DNA of 64,000 bases, taken from contig CALSTV010000001.1 in NCBI GenBank assembly GCA_943789365.1, forward strand, positions 62,001-126,000, in the 5' to 3' direction. This stretch comes from an uncultured Flavobacteriaceae bacterium. Lineage in GTDB: Bacteria > Bacteroidota > Bacteroidia > Flavobacteriales > Flavobacteriaceae. The notes beneath the pieces are model-generated. The model did no database searches. It was not told the DNA's origin and saw nothing but the letters and a program-made list of their open reading frames with translations. Shown piece by piece: positions 9,229 to 18,348 of the stretch; positions within the stretch are counted from its first letter, which is position 1; every line of letters begins with the position of its first letter. A program made the position numbers and the translations under genes.

Positions 9229-10461
9229 CTAAGTCCTGTTTTTTTCTTCTATCCAGCGCGACATATACTCTGTACTTTTCATAGAATGATGGGCTAGCAT
9301 ACTACCTATAAAATTTGATTTTCGGTGGACTACAATGTCGGATTGAACAGTATACAATTTAGAGAGTAGGTCTTTTTCAAACTTTTCTTTTTCAAAACTT
9401 TTGCGAATAGCAAACCCTCTTTGTTGCCCCACAAGCCATTGTTCTTTATTCACATACAATGCCACTGCCGAAGAAACAATTTCAGAAACCGTGTTTACTA
9501 CACTCCCTCCCCATGGTAGCTTATTGTGCATTCCTTCTGCCCCAATCGTTGTGGTAACACTTGGTGTTCCTGCTGTCATAGCATCGATAAACTTTCCTTT
9601 CAGCCCTGCGCCAAAACGCAACGGCGCAAGACATACTCTTGATTTCTGTAATACTTCTATAGCATTATCTGCCCAACCTTTTATCAAAAAACCTTCTTTT
9701 TCGTTGTGTAATTGCATCACTTTTTGAGACGGATACGACCCGTATATATGCATTTCGACTCCTGGTAGTTTTTTTCGTAGCAATGGCCATATTTCTTCCT
9801 TAAGAAAACGTACACTGTCCCAATTTGGTTCGTGCCTAAAACTACCGATGGTACAAAAATGATTACGTTCTTCAAAAGCGGGTCCTTCCGTTATTTGTGC
9901 TTCTGTTATGGTCTCCAACAAAAATGGAACAAAACACAACAAATGAGATGGAACTTTAAAATAGTCTTCCAACAATTCCATTTCAAAAGTAGAGATCATT
10001 ATACTAACATCGCTTCTATAAATAGAAGCAATTTCTCTTAGCGCAATGTCAGATTGCAAATCGTCGTATTCGAATTCTCTATTTTCTTTCAAGGCTTTAT
10101 GTCTCCCTTTTCTTAAGCAATGTAAATCCTCCGTATCTAATATTCTGAGTGCTTTTGGACAGTGTTCTCGAACGCGCCAACCAAATTGTTCTTCAGTCAT
10201 AAACCTATCAAAAAGAACCATTGACGGGTTTAGCTCTTTGATATACGTATCAAAGCTCGAATCATTTAGAACGATTGCTTCTATGGATACACCTATTGTT
10301 TCTAAAGGGAATCTATGTGGACTGTCTAGCGTTGCACTCACAAAGGTAATCTGCCAATGGTCAGCAAGAAACAAACGTATCAATTGTAACATTCTCGTTC
10401 CGGCAGCAGAAGAATTTGGCTCAGGCCATACAGATCCAATTATAAGTAGGTTTTGTTTCAT
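9229..10461 (-). CDS. Glycosyltransferase, GT4-like
   Basis: A 410-residue GT-B fold protein. The N-terminal half starts with a Rossmann-like strand (LLIIGSVWPEPNSSAAGTRM). The C-terminal half carries a family-4 type donor site: FCTIGSFRHEPNWDSV, VCLAPLRFGAGLKGKFIDAM, then TPSVTTTIGAEGM. Donor and acceptor sugars cannot be told. It is the last gene of a run topB-methyltransferase-glycosyltransferase, 21 bases after the methyltransferase, which suggests joint transcription and perhaps a surface glycan role. Confidence 0.85.
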   Translation of the reverse strand: MKQNLLIIGSVWPEPNSSAAGTRMLQLIRLFLADHWQITFVSATLDSPHRFPLETIGVSIEAIVLNDSSFDTYIKELNPSMVLFDRFMTEEQFGWRVREHCPKALRILDTEDLHCLRKGRHKALKENREFEYDDLQSDIALREIASIYRSDVSIMISTFEMELLEDYFKVPSHLLCFVPFLLETITEAQITEGPAFEERNHFCTIGSFRHEPNWDSVRFLKEEIWPLLRKKLPGVEMHIYGSYPSQKVMQLHNEKEGFLIKGWADNAIEVLQKSRVCLAPLRFGAGLKGKFIDAMTAGTPSVTTTIGAEGMHNKLPWGGSVVNTVSEIVSSAVALYVNKEQWLVGQQRGFAIRKSFEKEKFEKDLLSKLYTVQSDIVVHRKSNFIGSMLAHHSMKSTEYMSRWIEEKNRT

Positions 10462-10482
10462 AGACGGATACTATTTAGAGTT

Positions 10483-11181
10483 CTATGCTACAAATTCCAA
10501 AAACACATATAACGAATTTGGATCTCTGTACAGTTGTTTGATTTGGGAAAATCCGAATGCTTTTGCCCAGTTTTTGTAGGTCGATACTTTTTCCGGAAAA
10601 TCTTCTTTTAAAATATGTTCTGAAATTGCTGCCATTTGTTCATTGGAAATACTGTGCCAAGCCTTTCGATACCAATTGAGTTGTCTTTTGTTAAATATAG
10701 GCTTATTATCTCTCTCTTCCATGGCTACATCATATAGAAAAAATGTGCCTCCCGCTAACAAACGTTTTTTTAAAGCCGAAAAAACTGCCTTTTTCTGTGG
10801 TGTTGACAGGTGATGCAAACAAAATCCCGAACTGATAAATTGAACTTTTTCTTGACTATTTTCTAAAAAATGCAACATATCATCGCAGACCAGTGCTACG
10901 TCCCAATTGGATCTATCGTGTAACATATTCTTTGCACTATATATGGCATTTTCTGAGAGGTCAATTCCTTTGTAATGCAAACATATTTCAGCAGGATAGG
11001 CTTCTTTTGAAAAGTGAGCATTCCCGCAGCCCAAGTCTATCAAAGTAGCTCCATCTTGAATTCCTTTTTGTGAAAGACGTTCTTTAGTTATAGCAATCAA
11101 TTCTTTATGACGCATATAATTCTGTTGGACTACTTCTGAATACAAGTCAAACGACTTAAATAGCTCATGTGTTTTTTCCAT
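10483..11181 (-). CDS. SAM-dependent class I methyltransferase
   Basis: A 232-residue protein with the SAM-binding motif I TLIDLGCGNAHFSKEAY (about residues 41-57), an acidic motif II (KGIDLSENAIYSAKNM) and motif III (VQFISSGFCLHHLS). The best general match is the Methyltransf_25/12 type. The substrate is unknown. The start lies one base after the stop of topB, and the gene is followed closely by a glycosyltransferase, so the three are probably one transcription unit. Confidence 0.82.
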   Translation of the reverse strand: MEKTHELFKSFDLYSEVVQQNYMRHKELIAITKERLSQKGIQDGATLIDLGCGNAHFSKEAYPAEICLHYKGIDLSENAIYSAKNMLHDRSNWDVALVCDDMLHFLENSQEKVQFISSGFCLHHLSTPQKKAVFSALKKRLLAGGTFFLYDVAMEERDNKPIFNKRQLNWYRKAWHSISNEQMAAISEHILKEDFPEKVSTYKNWAKAFGFSQIKQLYRDPNSLYVFLEFVA

Positions 11182-11182
11182 A

Positions 11183-13465
11183 TCAAATCTTTTGGATGAT
11201 AGCTGTTACCAATGCTTTTGTAAGGGGTTGCCCTTGGGCTTTTTCACGAATTGTTTCGAAGGAATATCTAAAGTCACAACCAGCCTTAAATTCTGAACAT
11301 CCATAGGCTGTACTCCCTCGAATTACGTTCCCTTTTTTACATTTTGGACAGCGAATCTTCCCATCCTCTTTTTTTGATTCTTCCTTTAGTTCCAATTCAA
11401 ACACCTCGTTAAACTTGAGGGTTCCATTTATTTTTTCTCCTTCTTTTTTAAATCCTTTTAACAAGACTGTTGCTCCTTTATTCAACAATCTTTTAAACTG
11501 GTTTACGGATATTTTCTTTCCTAAAAACTCAAATGGCAACCGGAAATCACAACCTGATGCATACCCCGAACAACCATATGCAGATCCTCCTTTTAGCAGA
11601 GTTCCTTTTTTACATTTTGGGCAGGTTATATCTTTTAGCGCTGTACTTGTTGCTTTTTTCTTGGGTTGTTCTGCGCTTTTAACTTCATTTGTAAAACGTC
11701 GAATATTCTTTTCCATTCGTACTTCTACAACGAGTTCATCGACCATTTTTTTCATATTATTGATAAACTGACCGGCGCTAAAGCTACCTTCTTCAATCTC
11801 TTTGAGTTGTTTCTCCCATTGCCCGGTAAGGGTAGCCGATTTCAATAACTTATTCTGAATGGTATCAATCAATTGAATCCCCATTTGAGTAGGTAGAATT
11901 TGCTTTTTCTTTCTTTCTACATACTTTCTTCTAAACAAGGTTTCAATGATATTTGCTCTTGTAGACGGCCGTCCAATTCCATTGGCTTTCATCAAATCTC
12001 TTAATTCGTCGTCCTCCACTTGTTTTCCTGCGGTTTCCATAGCACGTAGTAGGGAAGCTTCTGAATAATTCTTTGGTGGTTTTGTTTCTTTTTCTAAAAA
12101 GGAAGGGGTATGAGGTCCTTGTTCTCCTTTTACAAAAGTTGGCATTATTTCTTCGGCGGCTTCTTTGGTTTTAGTGCTTTTCGATTTTTCAAACACCACA
12201 CGCCAGCCTTCTACTAATATCTCCTTCCCTGTTGCTTTAAAACTAGTATCAGCTGCCTTTCCTATAACTGCAGTATTTGAAACTTCACATTCTGGATAAA
12301 AAACAGCTATAAACCTTCTAACAATAAGATCGTATACATTCTTGTCATATTCTCCAAGCTGTCCTTCAATCCCTGTAGGAATAATGGCATGATGGTCGGT
12401 AACTTTTTTCGAATCAAATACTTTTTTAGATTTTTTTATTTGTTTCCCTAATAGCGGTGTTGTGAGTTGACTGTATTGGGTTAGTTTCCCCAAGATCCCA
12501 GGTACTTTGGGATACATGTCATCTGGTAGAAAGGTGGTATCTACCCTTGGATAGGTCACCAATTTTTGTTCGTATAACTTCTGAACTATTTTTAAGGTTT
12601 GTTCTGCAGTATAACCAAATTTATTATTACAATCTACTTGTAAACCCGTCAAATCAAATAATTTTGGAGCGTATTCTTTACCTTTTTTTTTCGTTACCGA
12701 TACAATTTCAAAAGTGGCATCTTTTATGGCTTGCAATGTGGCTTCACCGTCTTCTTTCTTTAAAAATCTACCTTGTTCATTGTTAAAGACAGTATCTCTA
12801 TATGTGGTTTGTAACTCCCAATAAGGAGCTGGTTTAAAATTCACAATTTCTTTGTATCGTTTTACCAACATTGCCAAGGTGGGAGTTTGTACCCTCCCCA
12901 CAGACAGCACTTGTTTTTGAGCACCATATCTCAAGGTATACAAGCGTGTTGCATTCATCCCCAACAGCCAATCTCCAATAGCTCTCGAACTTCCAGCATA
13001 ATATAGATTGTCGTATTGACCAGCGTCTTTTAAGTTTTCAAATCCTAATTTTATGGCCTCTGGTGTCAAGGAAGATATCCATAAACGATCTACTTTTCCT
13101 GTATAGTTTGCCTGCTTCAATACCCAACGTTGGATCAGCTCTCCTTCTTGTCCGGCATCACCACAATTGATGACTAGATCTGTAGCATCAAACAATTTTT
13201 TAATGGTATTGAATTGTTTTTTAACGCCTTCATTCCCCACCAGTTTGATGTCAAATTTTTCCGGCAACATAGGCAAGGTATTCAAATCCCAACGTTTCCA
13301 ATGGGGTTTGTAATCGTCTGGCGTAAAAAGTGTACACAAATGTCCAAAGGTCCATGTTACCTGATAACCATTCCCTTCAAAATAACCATCGTGTCTTTGA
13401 TTGGCTCCCAATATGGTAGCTATTTCTCTGGCAACGCTGGGTTTCTCTGCAATACACACTTTCAT
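11183..13465 (-). CDS. topB: DNA topoisomerase III (type IA)
   Basis: A 760-residue type IA topoisomerase. The Toprim domain begins at the N-terminus (CIAEKPSVAREIATILGA) with GDAGQEGELI at about residue 102. The catalytic Tyr lies in KLVTYPRVDTTFL. The conserved SVGRVQTPTLAML and NGIGRPSTRANIIETL motifs are present. Two C-terminal zinc-ribbon repeats (CPKCKKGTLLKGG...GCDF and CPKCKKGNVIRGS...GCDF) complete a TopB-like architecture common in Bacteroidetes, where such genes are chromosomal or on integrative elements. No transfer genes are visible here. Confidence 0.93.
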   Translation of the reverse strand: MKVCIAEKPSVAREIATILGANQRHDGYFEGNGYQVTWTFGHLCTLFTPDDYKPHWKRWDLNTLPMLPEKFDIKLVGNEGVKKQFNTIKKLFDATDLVINCGDAGQEGELIQRWVLKQANYTGKVDRLWISSLTPEAIKLGFENLKDAGQYDNLYYAGSSRAIGDWLLGMNATRLYTLRYGAQKQVLSVGRVQTPTLAMLVKRYKEIVNFKPAPYWELQTTYRDTVFNNEQGRFLKKEDGEATLQAIKDATFEIVSVTKKKGKEYAPKLFDLTGLQVDCNNKFGYTAEQTLKIVQKLYEQKLVTYPRVDTTFLPDDMYPKVPGILGKLTQYSQLTTPLLGKQIKKSKKVFDSKKVTDHHAIIPTGIEGQLGEYDKNVYDLIVRRFIAVFYPECEVSNTAVIGKAADTSFKATGKEILVEGWRVVFEKSKSTKTKEAAEEIMPTFVKGEQGPHTPSFLEKETKPPKNYSEASLLRAMETAGKQVEDDELRDLMKANGIGRPSTRANIIETLFRRKYVERKKKQILPTQMGIQLIDTIQNKLLKSATLTGQWEKQLKEIEEGSFSAGQFINNMKKMVDELVVEVRMEKNIRRFTNEVKSAEQPKKKATSTALKDITCPKCKKGTLLKGGSAYGCSGYASGCDFRLPFEFLGKKISVNQFKRLLNKGATVLLKGFKKEGEKINGTLKFNEVFELELKEESKKEDGKIRCPKCKKGNVIRGSTAYGCSEFKAGCDFRYSFETIREKAQGQPLTKALVTAIIQKI

Positions 13466-13669
13466 AGGGCTGTCAATTTATTCTAAAACGGAAAGTCACA
13501 AACTTACATAACTATTCTTGGAATAGAAAATATTTAATCTGAAGTGCCTTTGCGAATATTAAAAAAGACAGTTTCAAAATATATTGTAAAATTCCAATCA
13601 AAACTTTTTAAATTTCTTAACGCACTTTAGTCCTGAAAGCAGTAATTTTATTTTTTTTAAAATCCCTTC

Positions 13670-14347
13670 ATGAACAAAGGACATTCTATATTCTCAGCGG
13701 TTTTCTTTTTTCTATTTTATTTAGGCTGTATCAACGTTTCTAATGGACAAATAGACCAATCTCCTGGTTCAAATTACGGCTATTCCATCAATGCTCCCAA
13801 TGCTCCTATTAGCCCAAATGAGAGTATTAATTTTATCAACCCTAAAGATGAAGAACAACAATTTGAAGTTGCTCTTCAAAAGAGAATGCAAAAACAAATC
13901 GAAGCGCAAGAGTTGAAAGATCTGAATAACAAAGGGATTATAAGTAGAGAAGAATTGTACAAGAAGCGACTAAAAGCAGAGATGGACGCTTTGCAAACAA
14001 CCTATGCTAAAATTGATCAAGATCTTGGGGGCTTTAGTACTTCTAGTAAAACAGTTACTATTGTTTGTAGAGATTTTGCCTATCCAGACGGAGATATGAT
14101 TACTATTTTTTTAAACGATTCCGAAGCGATTCGGTTTATTGAATTGACACAAAGCTACCAACAATTTACACTCCCATTAACTCCTGGGTTGAACACCATA
14201 GCTTTTAAAGCATTGAACCAAGGTTCTTCCGGTCCTAATACCGCTGGATTTATGATTTTCGACGATTCAGGAAATATACTATCTTCAAACGAATGGAATT
14301 TAGCTACTGGAGCAAAAGCAGTTTTATCCATTGCTCGTGATTATTAA
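13670..14347 (+). CDS. Secreted protein of unknown function
   Basis: 225 residues with a Sec signal peptide: a charged start, a hydrophobic core (FSAVFFFLFYLGCINVS) and likely cleavage after SNGQ. A Cys sits in the hydrophobic core, but the lipobox is weak. The mature part has a charged coiled segment (residues about 62-115) and a beta-rich end (TVTIVCRDFAYPDGDMITIF through GFMIFDDSGNILSSNEWNLA). I recall similar hypothetical proteins in Flavobacteriaceae but no function. It stands alone between topB and the TlpA-like gene. Confidence 0.75.
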   Translation: MNKGHSIFSAVFFFLFYLGCINVSNGQIDQSPGSNYGYSINAPNAPISPNESINFINPKDEEQQFEVALQKRMQKQIEAQELKDLNNKGIISREELYKKRLKAEMDALQTTYAKIDQDLGGFSTSSKTVTIVCRDFAYPDGDMITIFLNDSEAIRFIELTQSYQQFTLPLTPGLNTIAFKALNQGSSGPNTAGFMIFDDSGNILSSNEWNLATGAKAVLSIARDY

Positions 14348-14398
14348 ATAATATGATTCCATTTCTTTTAGAATAGGACGAATTGCTATTTTTAGCTA

Positions 14399-14890
14399 CT
14401 ACTCTGTTAGCAGTTGTTCAATAAGTTCTCTAGTTGCTTCACTATTCCAATCTACTGCCCCCACTTCGTCAACGCGAATCCTACCCTTTTTATCGATGAT
14501 ATAGGTGGCAGGAATACTATTGGTCTTGGCTAATTGCTGGGGTATTTTAGAACTTGAATTGTATACAGGTAGCTCATAATTGTAATCATAGAAAAAAGTG
14601 TTCACTTCTTCTGCAGTTTCACTTGTAACAAAAACAAAAGCCACTTTATCTTTATAATCGTCATATAGAGCTTGAATCATTGGCAGTTCTGCCCGACATG
14701 GCGGACACCAAGTTGCCCAAAAGTTGACAAATACTACTTTCCCTTTTAATTTCCCAAAGTTGAGCGACTTTGTATTCAACCCTTTCAACTGCCAATTGTA
14801 ATTCTCTATTTTTTCTTCAGATACAGATTCCGAAGGAGAAAAGGCCATAGTTCTGATTATTATTTCTTTTGACGTTGGGTGCAATAACAA
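14399..14890 (-). CDS. TlpA-like thioredoxin-fold protein, 5' end frameshifted
   Basis: The open frame encodes a TlpA/ResA-type thiol-disulfide oxidoreductase, with active site NFWATWCPPCRAELP and the cis-Pro region IPATYIIDKKGRI. The frame lacks an ATG at its 5' end: it is open upstream to a TAA and spells a membrane anchor (HWSNLLFIIAVVLLLH) without a start. An ATG at 14954 leads into this anchor only if the run of eight A (14927-14934) is read as seven. With eight, the leader stops after 12 codons. If translation begins at the TTG at 14890 or the ATG at 14848, the anchor is lost. Either sequence error, real mutation or slippage at the A-run is possible. Confidence 0.8.
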   Translation of the reverse strand: MLLHPTSKEIIIRTMAFSPSESVSEEKIENYNWQLKGLNTKSLNFGKLKGKVVFVNFWATWCPPCRAELPMIQALYDDYKDKVAFVFVTSETAEEVNTFFYDYNYELPVYNSSSKIPQQLAKTNSIPATYIIDKKGRIRVDEVGAVDWNSEATRELIEQLLTE

Positions 14891-15073
14891 AACAACGGCA
14901 ATGATAAATAGTAGGTTACTCCAATGTTTTTTTTAATAATACGTGTAGGTTCATACGATACATGTTTTCAATAGTTATGACGAAACAACTTGTGAATACT
15001 TTCAATAGAAATAACAATTTCAGAAAAGATTTTGTAAGTTTATTTTTTGGTTCCAAATTACGAATTCTCTTCT

Positions 15074-15706
15074 ATGCAATACCTCGATTTTTCAAAATCT
15101 ATACGTCGTATCTCCAAGCATCCGTTACCTGGTTTTGAAGCCCACAATAAGTTGGTACCCGGTTACCGACAACAAATTCTTAAAAAACACAATGGCAATA
15201 GCAGCACAAAAAAAGCGGCTGTATTGGCTTTGTTTTACCCAGACAAAGTTGGGAATACAAGGTTATTACTAACCTTACGAGCAAGTTATAAGGGCACACA
15301 TTCTGCACAAATAAGTTTTCCAGGTGGAAAAACGGAAGGTCATGACAACAATTTAGCCGCAACGGCACTTAGAGAAACCTATGAAGAAGTTGGCGTTCCT
15401 ACTACGACAATCCAAATGGTGAGAGAACTTACAAATGTCTATATTCCTCCAAGTAACTTCTTGGTTACTCCTTTTATTGGTATTTCCGACACCACTCCTC
15501 TTTTTAAAACCAATCACGAAGTAGAGCGTCTTATTGAAGTAGCGTTATCGGATTTGTTAGATGATCAATTTATTCGTTTCAAGACTACTGATGAAATTAC
15601 GGGAATTACGACAAAAATACCTTATTATCATTTCAACGATCAGATGGTTTGGGGAGCTACTGCTATGATTATCAGCGAAATCAAAGAACTTATAAAAACA
15701 ATGTAA
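15074..15706 (+). CDS. Nudix hydrolase, CoA pyrophosphatase-like
   Basis: A 210-residue Nudix protein. The Nudix box GGKTEGHDNNLAATALRETY followed by EEVGV lies at about residues 89-113, with the preceding SAQISFPGGK typical of the CoA diphosphatase (NudL/YeaB) group. The start is set at the ATG at 15074 (MQYLDFSKS). The longer frame begins at a TTG that overlaps a TATTTTTTGG promoter-like element. It is transcribed in the same direction as the acyltransferase 48 bases downstream, but that gene appears to have its own promoter. Confidence 0.88.
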   Translation: MQYLDFSKSIRRISKHPLPGFEAHNKLVPGYRQQILKKHNGNSSTKKAAVLALFYPDKVGNTRLLLTLRASYKGTHSAQISFPGGKTEGHDNNLAATALRETYEEVGVPTTTIQMVRELTNVYIPPSNFLVTPFIGISDTTPLFKTNHEVERLIEVALSDLLDDQFIRFKTTDEITGITTKIPYYHFNDQMVWGATAMIISEIKELIKTM

Positions 15707-15723
15707 AAAACCATTTCTTTTTG

Positions 15724-15731
15724 TAAATTTG
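15724..15731 (+). promoter_or_regulatory. Bacteroidetes -7 element upstream of the acyltransferase gene
   Basis: TAAATTTG matches TAnnTTTG exactly and ends 23 bases before the ATG at 15755, a normal leader length. At the expected -33 position only TGT (15702-15704) is seen, so the upstream element is weak. Confidence 0.5.
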
Positions 15732-15754
15732 TCTGCACAAAAAAAAACTCTTAA

Positions 15755-16570
15755 ATGAAACTCCTGAAAAAAAATCCTTTTGGTCACATTTTACTCTTAA
15801 AAAAGTGGCTTATTAGAATCGTTGGAGTTATTTCTCATAGAAGATATAATAAATTCAATAAGCTTCAAATTGAAGGTTCTGAAATAATTCGTGATCTTCC
15901 CGACACCAATGTCTTGTTTGTTGCCAATCATCAAACCTATTTTGCAGATGTGGCGGCTATGTTTCATGTATTTAATGCTGCCTTAAAAGGACGTGTAGAT
16001 TCTATCAAGAATATTGGATACATTTGGAACCCTAAGTTGAACATGTATTATATTGCGGCTGCGGAAACAATGAAAGCCGGAATTCTTCCTAAGATATTTG
16101 CTTATATGGGGTCTGTTTCTATTCAGAGAACCTGGAGAAGCGATGGTAAAAATGTCAAAAGACAAGTAAAAATGTCGGACATTAGTAATATTGGTACAGC
16201 CTTGAATGATGGTTGGGTAATAACTTTTCCACAAGGAACGACAAAACCTTTCAACCCTATTCGTAGAGGTACTGCACATATTATTAAGACGTATAAACCC
16301 ATATTGATTCCTGTTGTTATTGATGGTTTTCGACGTTCGTTTGACAAAAAAGGGCTTCTGATTAAAAAACGTGGTGTTTTGCAAACGATGGTCATCAAAA
16401 AACCATTGAAAATCGATTACGATAATGATTCTTTCGACGATATCGTAAAACAAATTGAGTTTGCTATTGAACAACATCCTTCTTTTTTAAAGGTTATTTC
16501 TGTAGCCGAATACAAAAAACAAGAGGATGAATTGAATAAAAAGCGTGAATTTTGGCAGTCGAACGACTGA
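15755..16570 (+). CDS. 1-acyl-glycerol-3-phosphate acyltransferase-like protein (PlsC family)
   Basis: A 271-residue PlsC-fold acyltransferase, probably membrane-associated and acting in phospholipid synthesis. The motif I region reads FVANHQTYFADVAAMF, which gives H-X5-D rather than the usual H-X4-D. Motif III reads VITFPQGTTKPFNP, where the usual FPEGT has Gln for Glu. Both look characteristic of a Flavobacteria-specific subfamily rather than damage, because the rest is well conserved and full length. The substrate may therefore differ from lysophosphatidate (inference). Confidence 0.82.
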   Translation: MKLLKKNPFGHILLLKKWLIRIVGVISHRRYNKFNKLQIEGSEIIRDLPDTNVLFVANHQTYFADVAAMFHVFNAALKGRVDSIKNIGYIWNPKLNMYYIAAAETMKAGILPKIFAYMGSVSIQRTWRSDGKNVKRQVKMSDISNIGTALNDGWVITFPQGTTKPFNPIRRGTAHIIKTYKPILIPVVIDGFRRSFDKKGLLIKKRGVLQTMVIKKPLKIDYDNDSFDDIVKQIEFAIEQHPSFLKVISVAEYKKQEDELNKKREFWQSND

Positions 16571-16686
16571 TATTTCTTTTTGCACCATCTCTTTATTTTC
16601 TTTTGCATGTAACCGATATTATGCCTAGGTTTACACAATCAATATTCTCAATTGATTTTTAAAATCTTATTGTTAAAAATGATAGT

Positions 16687-17634
16687 ATGACAATTACACA
16701 ACTCAAATATGTATTGGCTGTTGCTGAGCATCAAAACTTTACGGTTGCCGCAGAACACAGTTTTGTTACACAACCTACATTGAGTATGCAAATACAGAAG
16801 TTAGAGGACGCTTTGGATGTACGTATATTCAATCGTACTAAAAAACCAATTACCCTTACAGAGATTGGAAAAAAAATTGTGGAACAAGCGAAGACTATTG
16901 TCGAAGAAAGCAATAGAATAAACGATATTGTAGACCAACAAAAGGGGTATATTGGTGGTGAATTTAGAATTGCCATGATTCCGACAATCATGCCAACTTT
17001 ATTGCCCATTTTCTTAAAAACGTTTAACGAAAAATATCCTAAAGTAAATTTACTTATTGAAGAACTCACTACGGAAGAGTGTATAAAAAAGCTAAAAGAT
17101 GGTCATATAGATGCTGCAATTGCTGCTACTCCTTTGGAAAATGAAGATGTAAGGGAATTGCCATTGTATTATGAACCTTTTGTTGGTTTTGTGCCTCCAA
17201 CGCATAAACTAGCTTCGAAAAAGGTATTGTGCGTGGATGAACTTGAAGCTGATGATATTTTATTATTAAAAGATGGACATTGTTTTAAGGAAAGTATTAT
17301 AAATATGTGCAGTTCTATCAATTCAAAAAATTCAAAATCGTTTCAAATTCAAAGTGGTAGTTTTGATACATTAATAAAACTAGCAAAAGAAAATCTAGGA
17401 ATGACCTTGCTCCCCTATTTGCACAGTTTAGATTTGGCAGAAGAAGACAAATCCCTTATGCGCGATTTTGAGAGTCCCGTTCCTGCTAGAGAAGTAAGTC
17501 TTATTCATCATAAATCGCAGTTAAAAATGCAACTTATTGAAGCTTTAAAAAATACAATAGATGGATTGGTAAGAGGTGCTATTTCTTTTCATGATGTAAA
17601 AATCATAAGTCCGTTAAAGGACCATAAAAAATAA
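16687..17634 (+). CDS. oxyR: LysR-type peroxide sensor OxyR
   Basis: A 315-residue LysR-family regulator. The N-terminal winged helix (residues 1-60, TQLKYVLAVAEHQNFTVAAE) is followed by a substrate/redox domain. In LLKDGHCFKESIINMCSS two Cys are nine positions apart, the same spacing as the redox pair Cys199/Cys208 of E. coli OxyR, and the preceding DGH matches too. It likely activates catalase and peroxiredoxin genes. A strong hairpin terminator lies 25 bases past the stop. Confidence 0.92.
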   Translation: MTITQLKYVLAVAEHQNFTVAAEHSFVTQPTLSMQIQKLEDALDVRIFNRTKKPITLTEIGKKIVEQAKTIVEESNRINDIVDQQKGYIGGEFRIAMIPTIMPTLLPIFLKTFNEKYPKVNLLIEELTTEECIKKLKDGHIDAAIAATPLENEDVRELPLYYEPFVGFVPPTHKLASKKVLCVDELEADDILLLKDGHCFKESIINMCSSINSKNSKSFQIQSGSFDTLIKLAKENLGMTLLPYLHSLDLAEEDKSLMRDFESPVPAREVSLIHHKSQLKMQLIEALKNTIDGLVRGAISFHDVKIISPLKDHKK

Positions 17635-17659
17635 AACACTTAATAGAAACAAATAAAAA

Positions 17660-17683
17660 AACCGTCTAGAAAACTAGACGGTT
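17660..17683. terminator. Bidirectional intrinsic terminator
   Basis: A perfect 10-bp stem, AACCGTCTAG and CTAGACGGTT, with an AAAA loop. It is flanked by A-rich sequence on the left and TTATTCTTT on the right, so it can end both oxyR on the plus strand and the small gene ending at 17689 on the minus strand. Confidence 0.9.
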
Positions 17684-17688
17684 ATTCT

Positions 17689-17883
17689 TTAAGCGACAAT
17701 GGCTAAACAAGAGTGCAACTCTGGTTTGTTACTTGTAAATTCTGTTAGCCAAATCTTAAGTTCTTTTAATTCGTAGGGTAGTAATTTTTTTACTGCTTTT
17801 TCTAATTCCATAAAAAACAACTCAGAATTAAAACTTACTTTTTCTAACACTGTTTTTGTGTATTCATAAACGGCTCTAGCCAT
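17689..17883 (-). CDS. Small conserved-type protein, 64 aa
   Basis: The start is placed at the ATG at 17883 (MARAVYEYTKTVLEKVSFNS). The longer frame to 17955 has no comparable quality and contains a hydrophobic stretch unlike the rest. The product is helical and amphipathic (ELFFMELEKAVKKLLPYELK) with no signal peptide. It ends on the shared terminator with oxyR. The function is unknown; I recall similar short proteins in Flavobacteriaceae. Confidence 0.65.
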   Translation of the reverse strand: MARAVYEYTKTVLEKVSFNSELFFMELEKAVKKLLPYELKELKIWLTEFTSNKPELHSCLAIVA

Positions 17884-17981
17884 GTTGTTAATTTTATTTT
17901 TTAATTTGACCAAATATAAATAAAAAAGGGGTAAATTGAAATATTTACCCCACATATTTTAATTTTTAACAGTTTGTTAAA

Positions 17982-18248
17982 CTATAATGCATTGATCTTT
18001 TCAACAAGACCGCTTGCTGCATTTTCAAGTTCTTTACGAATCGATTTAAAATGCTTTTGCTTACTCTCTACATCTTTTGCATGGATTTTATCCATTAAAG
18101 CATCAAAATGAGCAATTGCCTCATCGATAATAGCTTGTGCCTTTGAAACGTCTGCATCTGGTGTTGTAAACTCCCAAATATAACAAGCTTCAATAAGGTC
18201 GCCTAATGTATTATGAATATCTTTTTTTAAATTTTTAATTGCTGCCAT
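17982..18248 (-). CDS. Small helical protein, 88 aa, function unknown
   Basis: A soluble all-helical protein (MAAIKNLKKDIHNTLGDLIE ... GLVEKINAL) with heptad-like patterning, acidic and lysine-rich and without a signal peptide. It lies upstream of the 64-aa gene on the same strand, 98 bases apart. It may be a small four-helix-bundle protein; no family can be named with confidence. Confidence 0.7.
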   Translation of the reverse strand: MAAIKNLKKDIHNTLGDLIEACYIWEFTTPDADVSKAQAIIDEAIAHFDALMDKIHAKDVESKQKHFKSIRKELENAASGLVEKINAL

Positions 18249-18348
18249 TTTCCTTTTTTTAGTATTGGCTACAAATTTACTGATTTTAGTTCACATAATC
18301 CCTCGCATTGGAAATATAATACGAGACCTGTATTTGGGTCATAAATGG

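Noticed and set aside
10046-10579. A 177-codon plus-strand frame over the glycosyltransferase/methyltransferase junction
   Set aside because: Both genes on the minus strand have clear family motifs there; the antisense frame is low-complexity and unrelated to any family.
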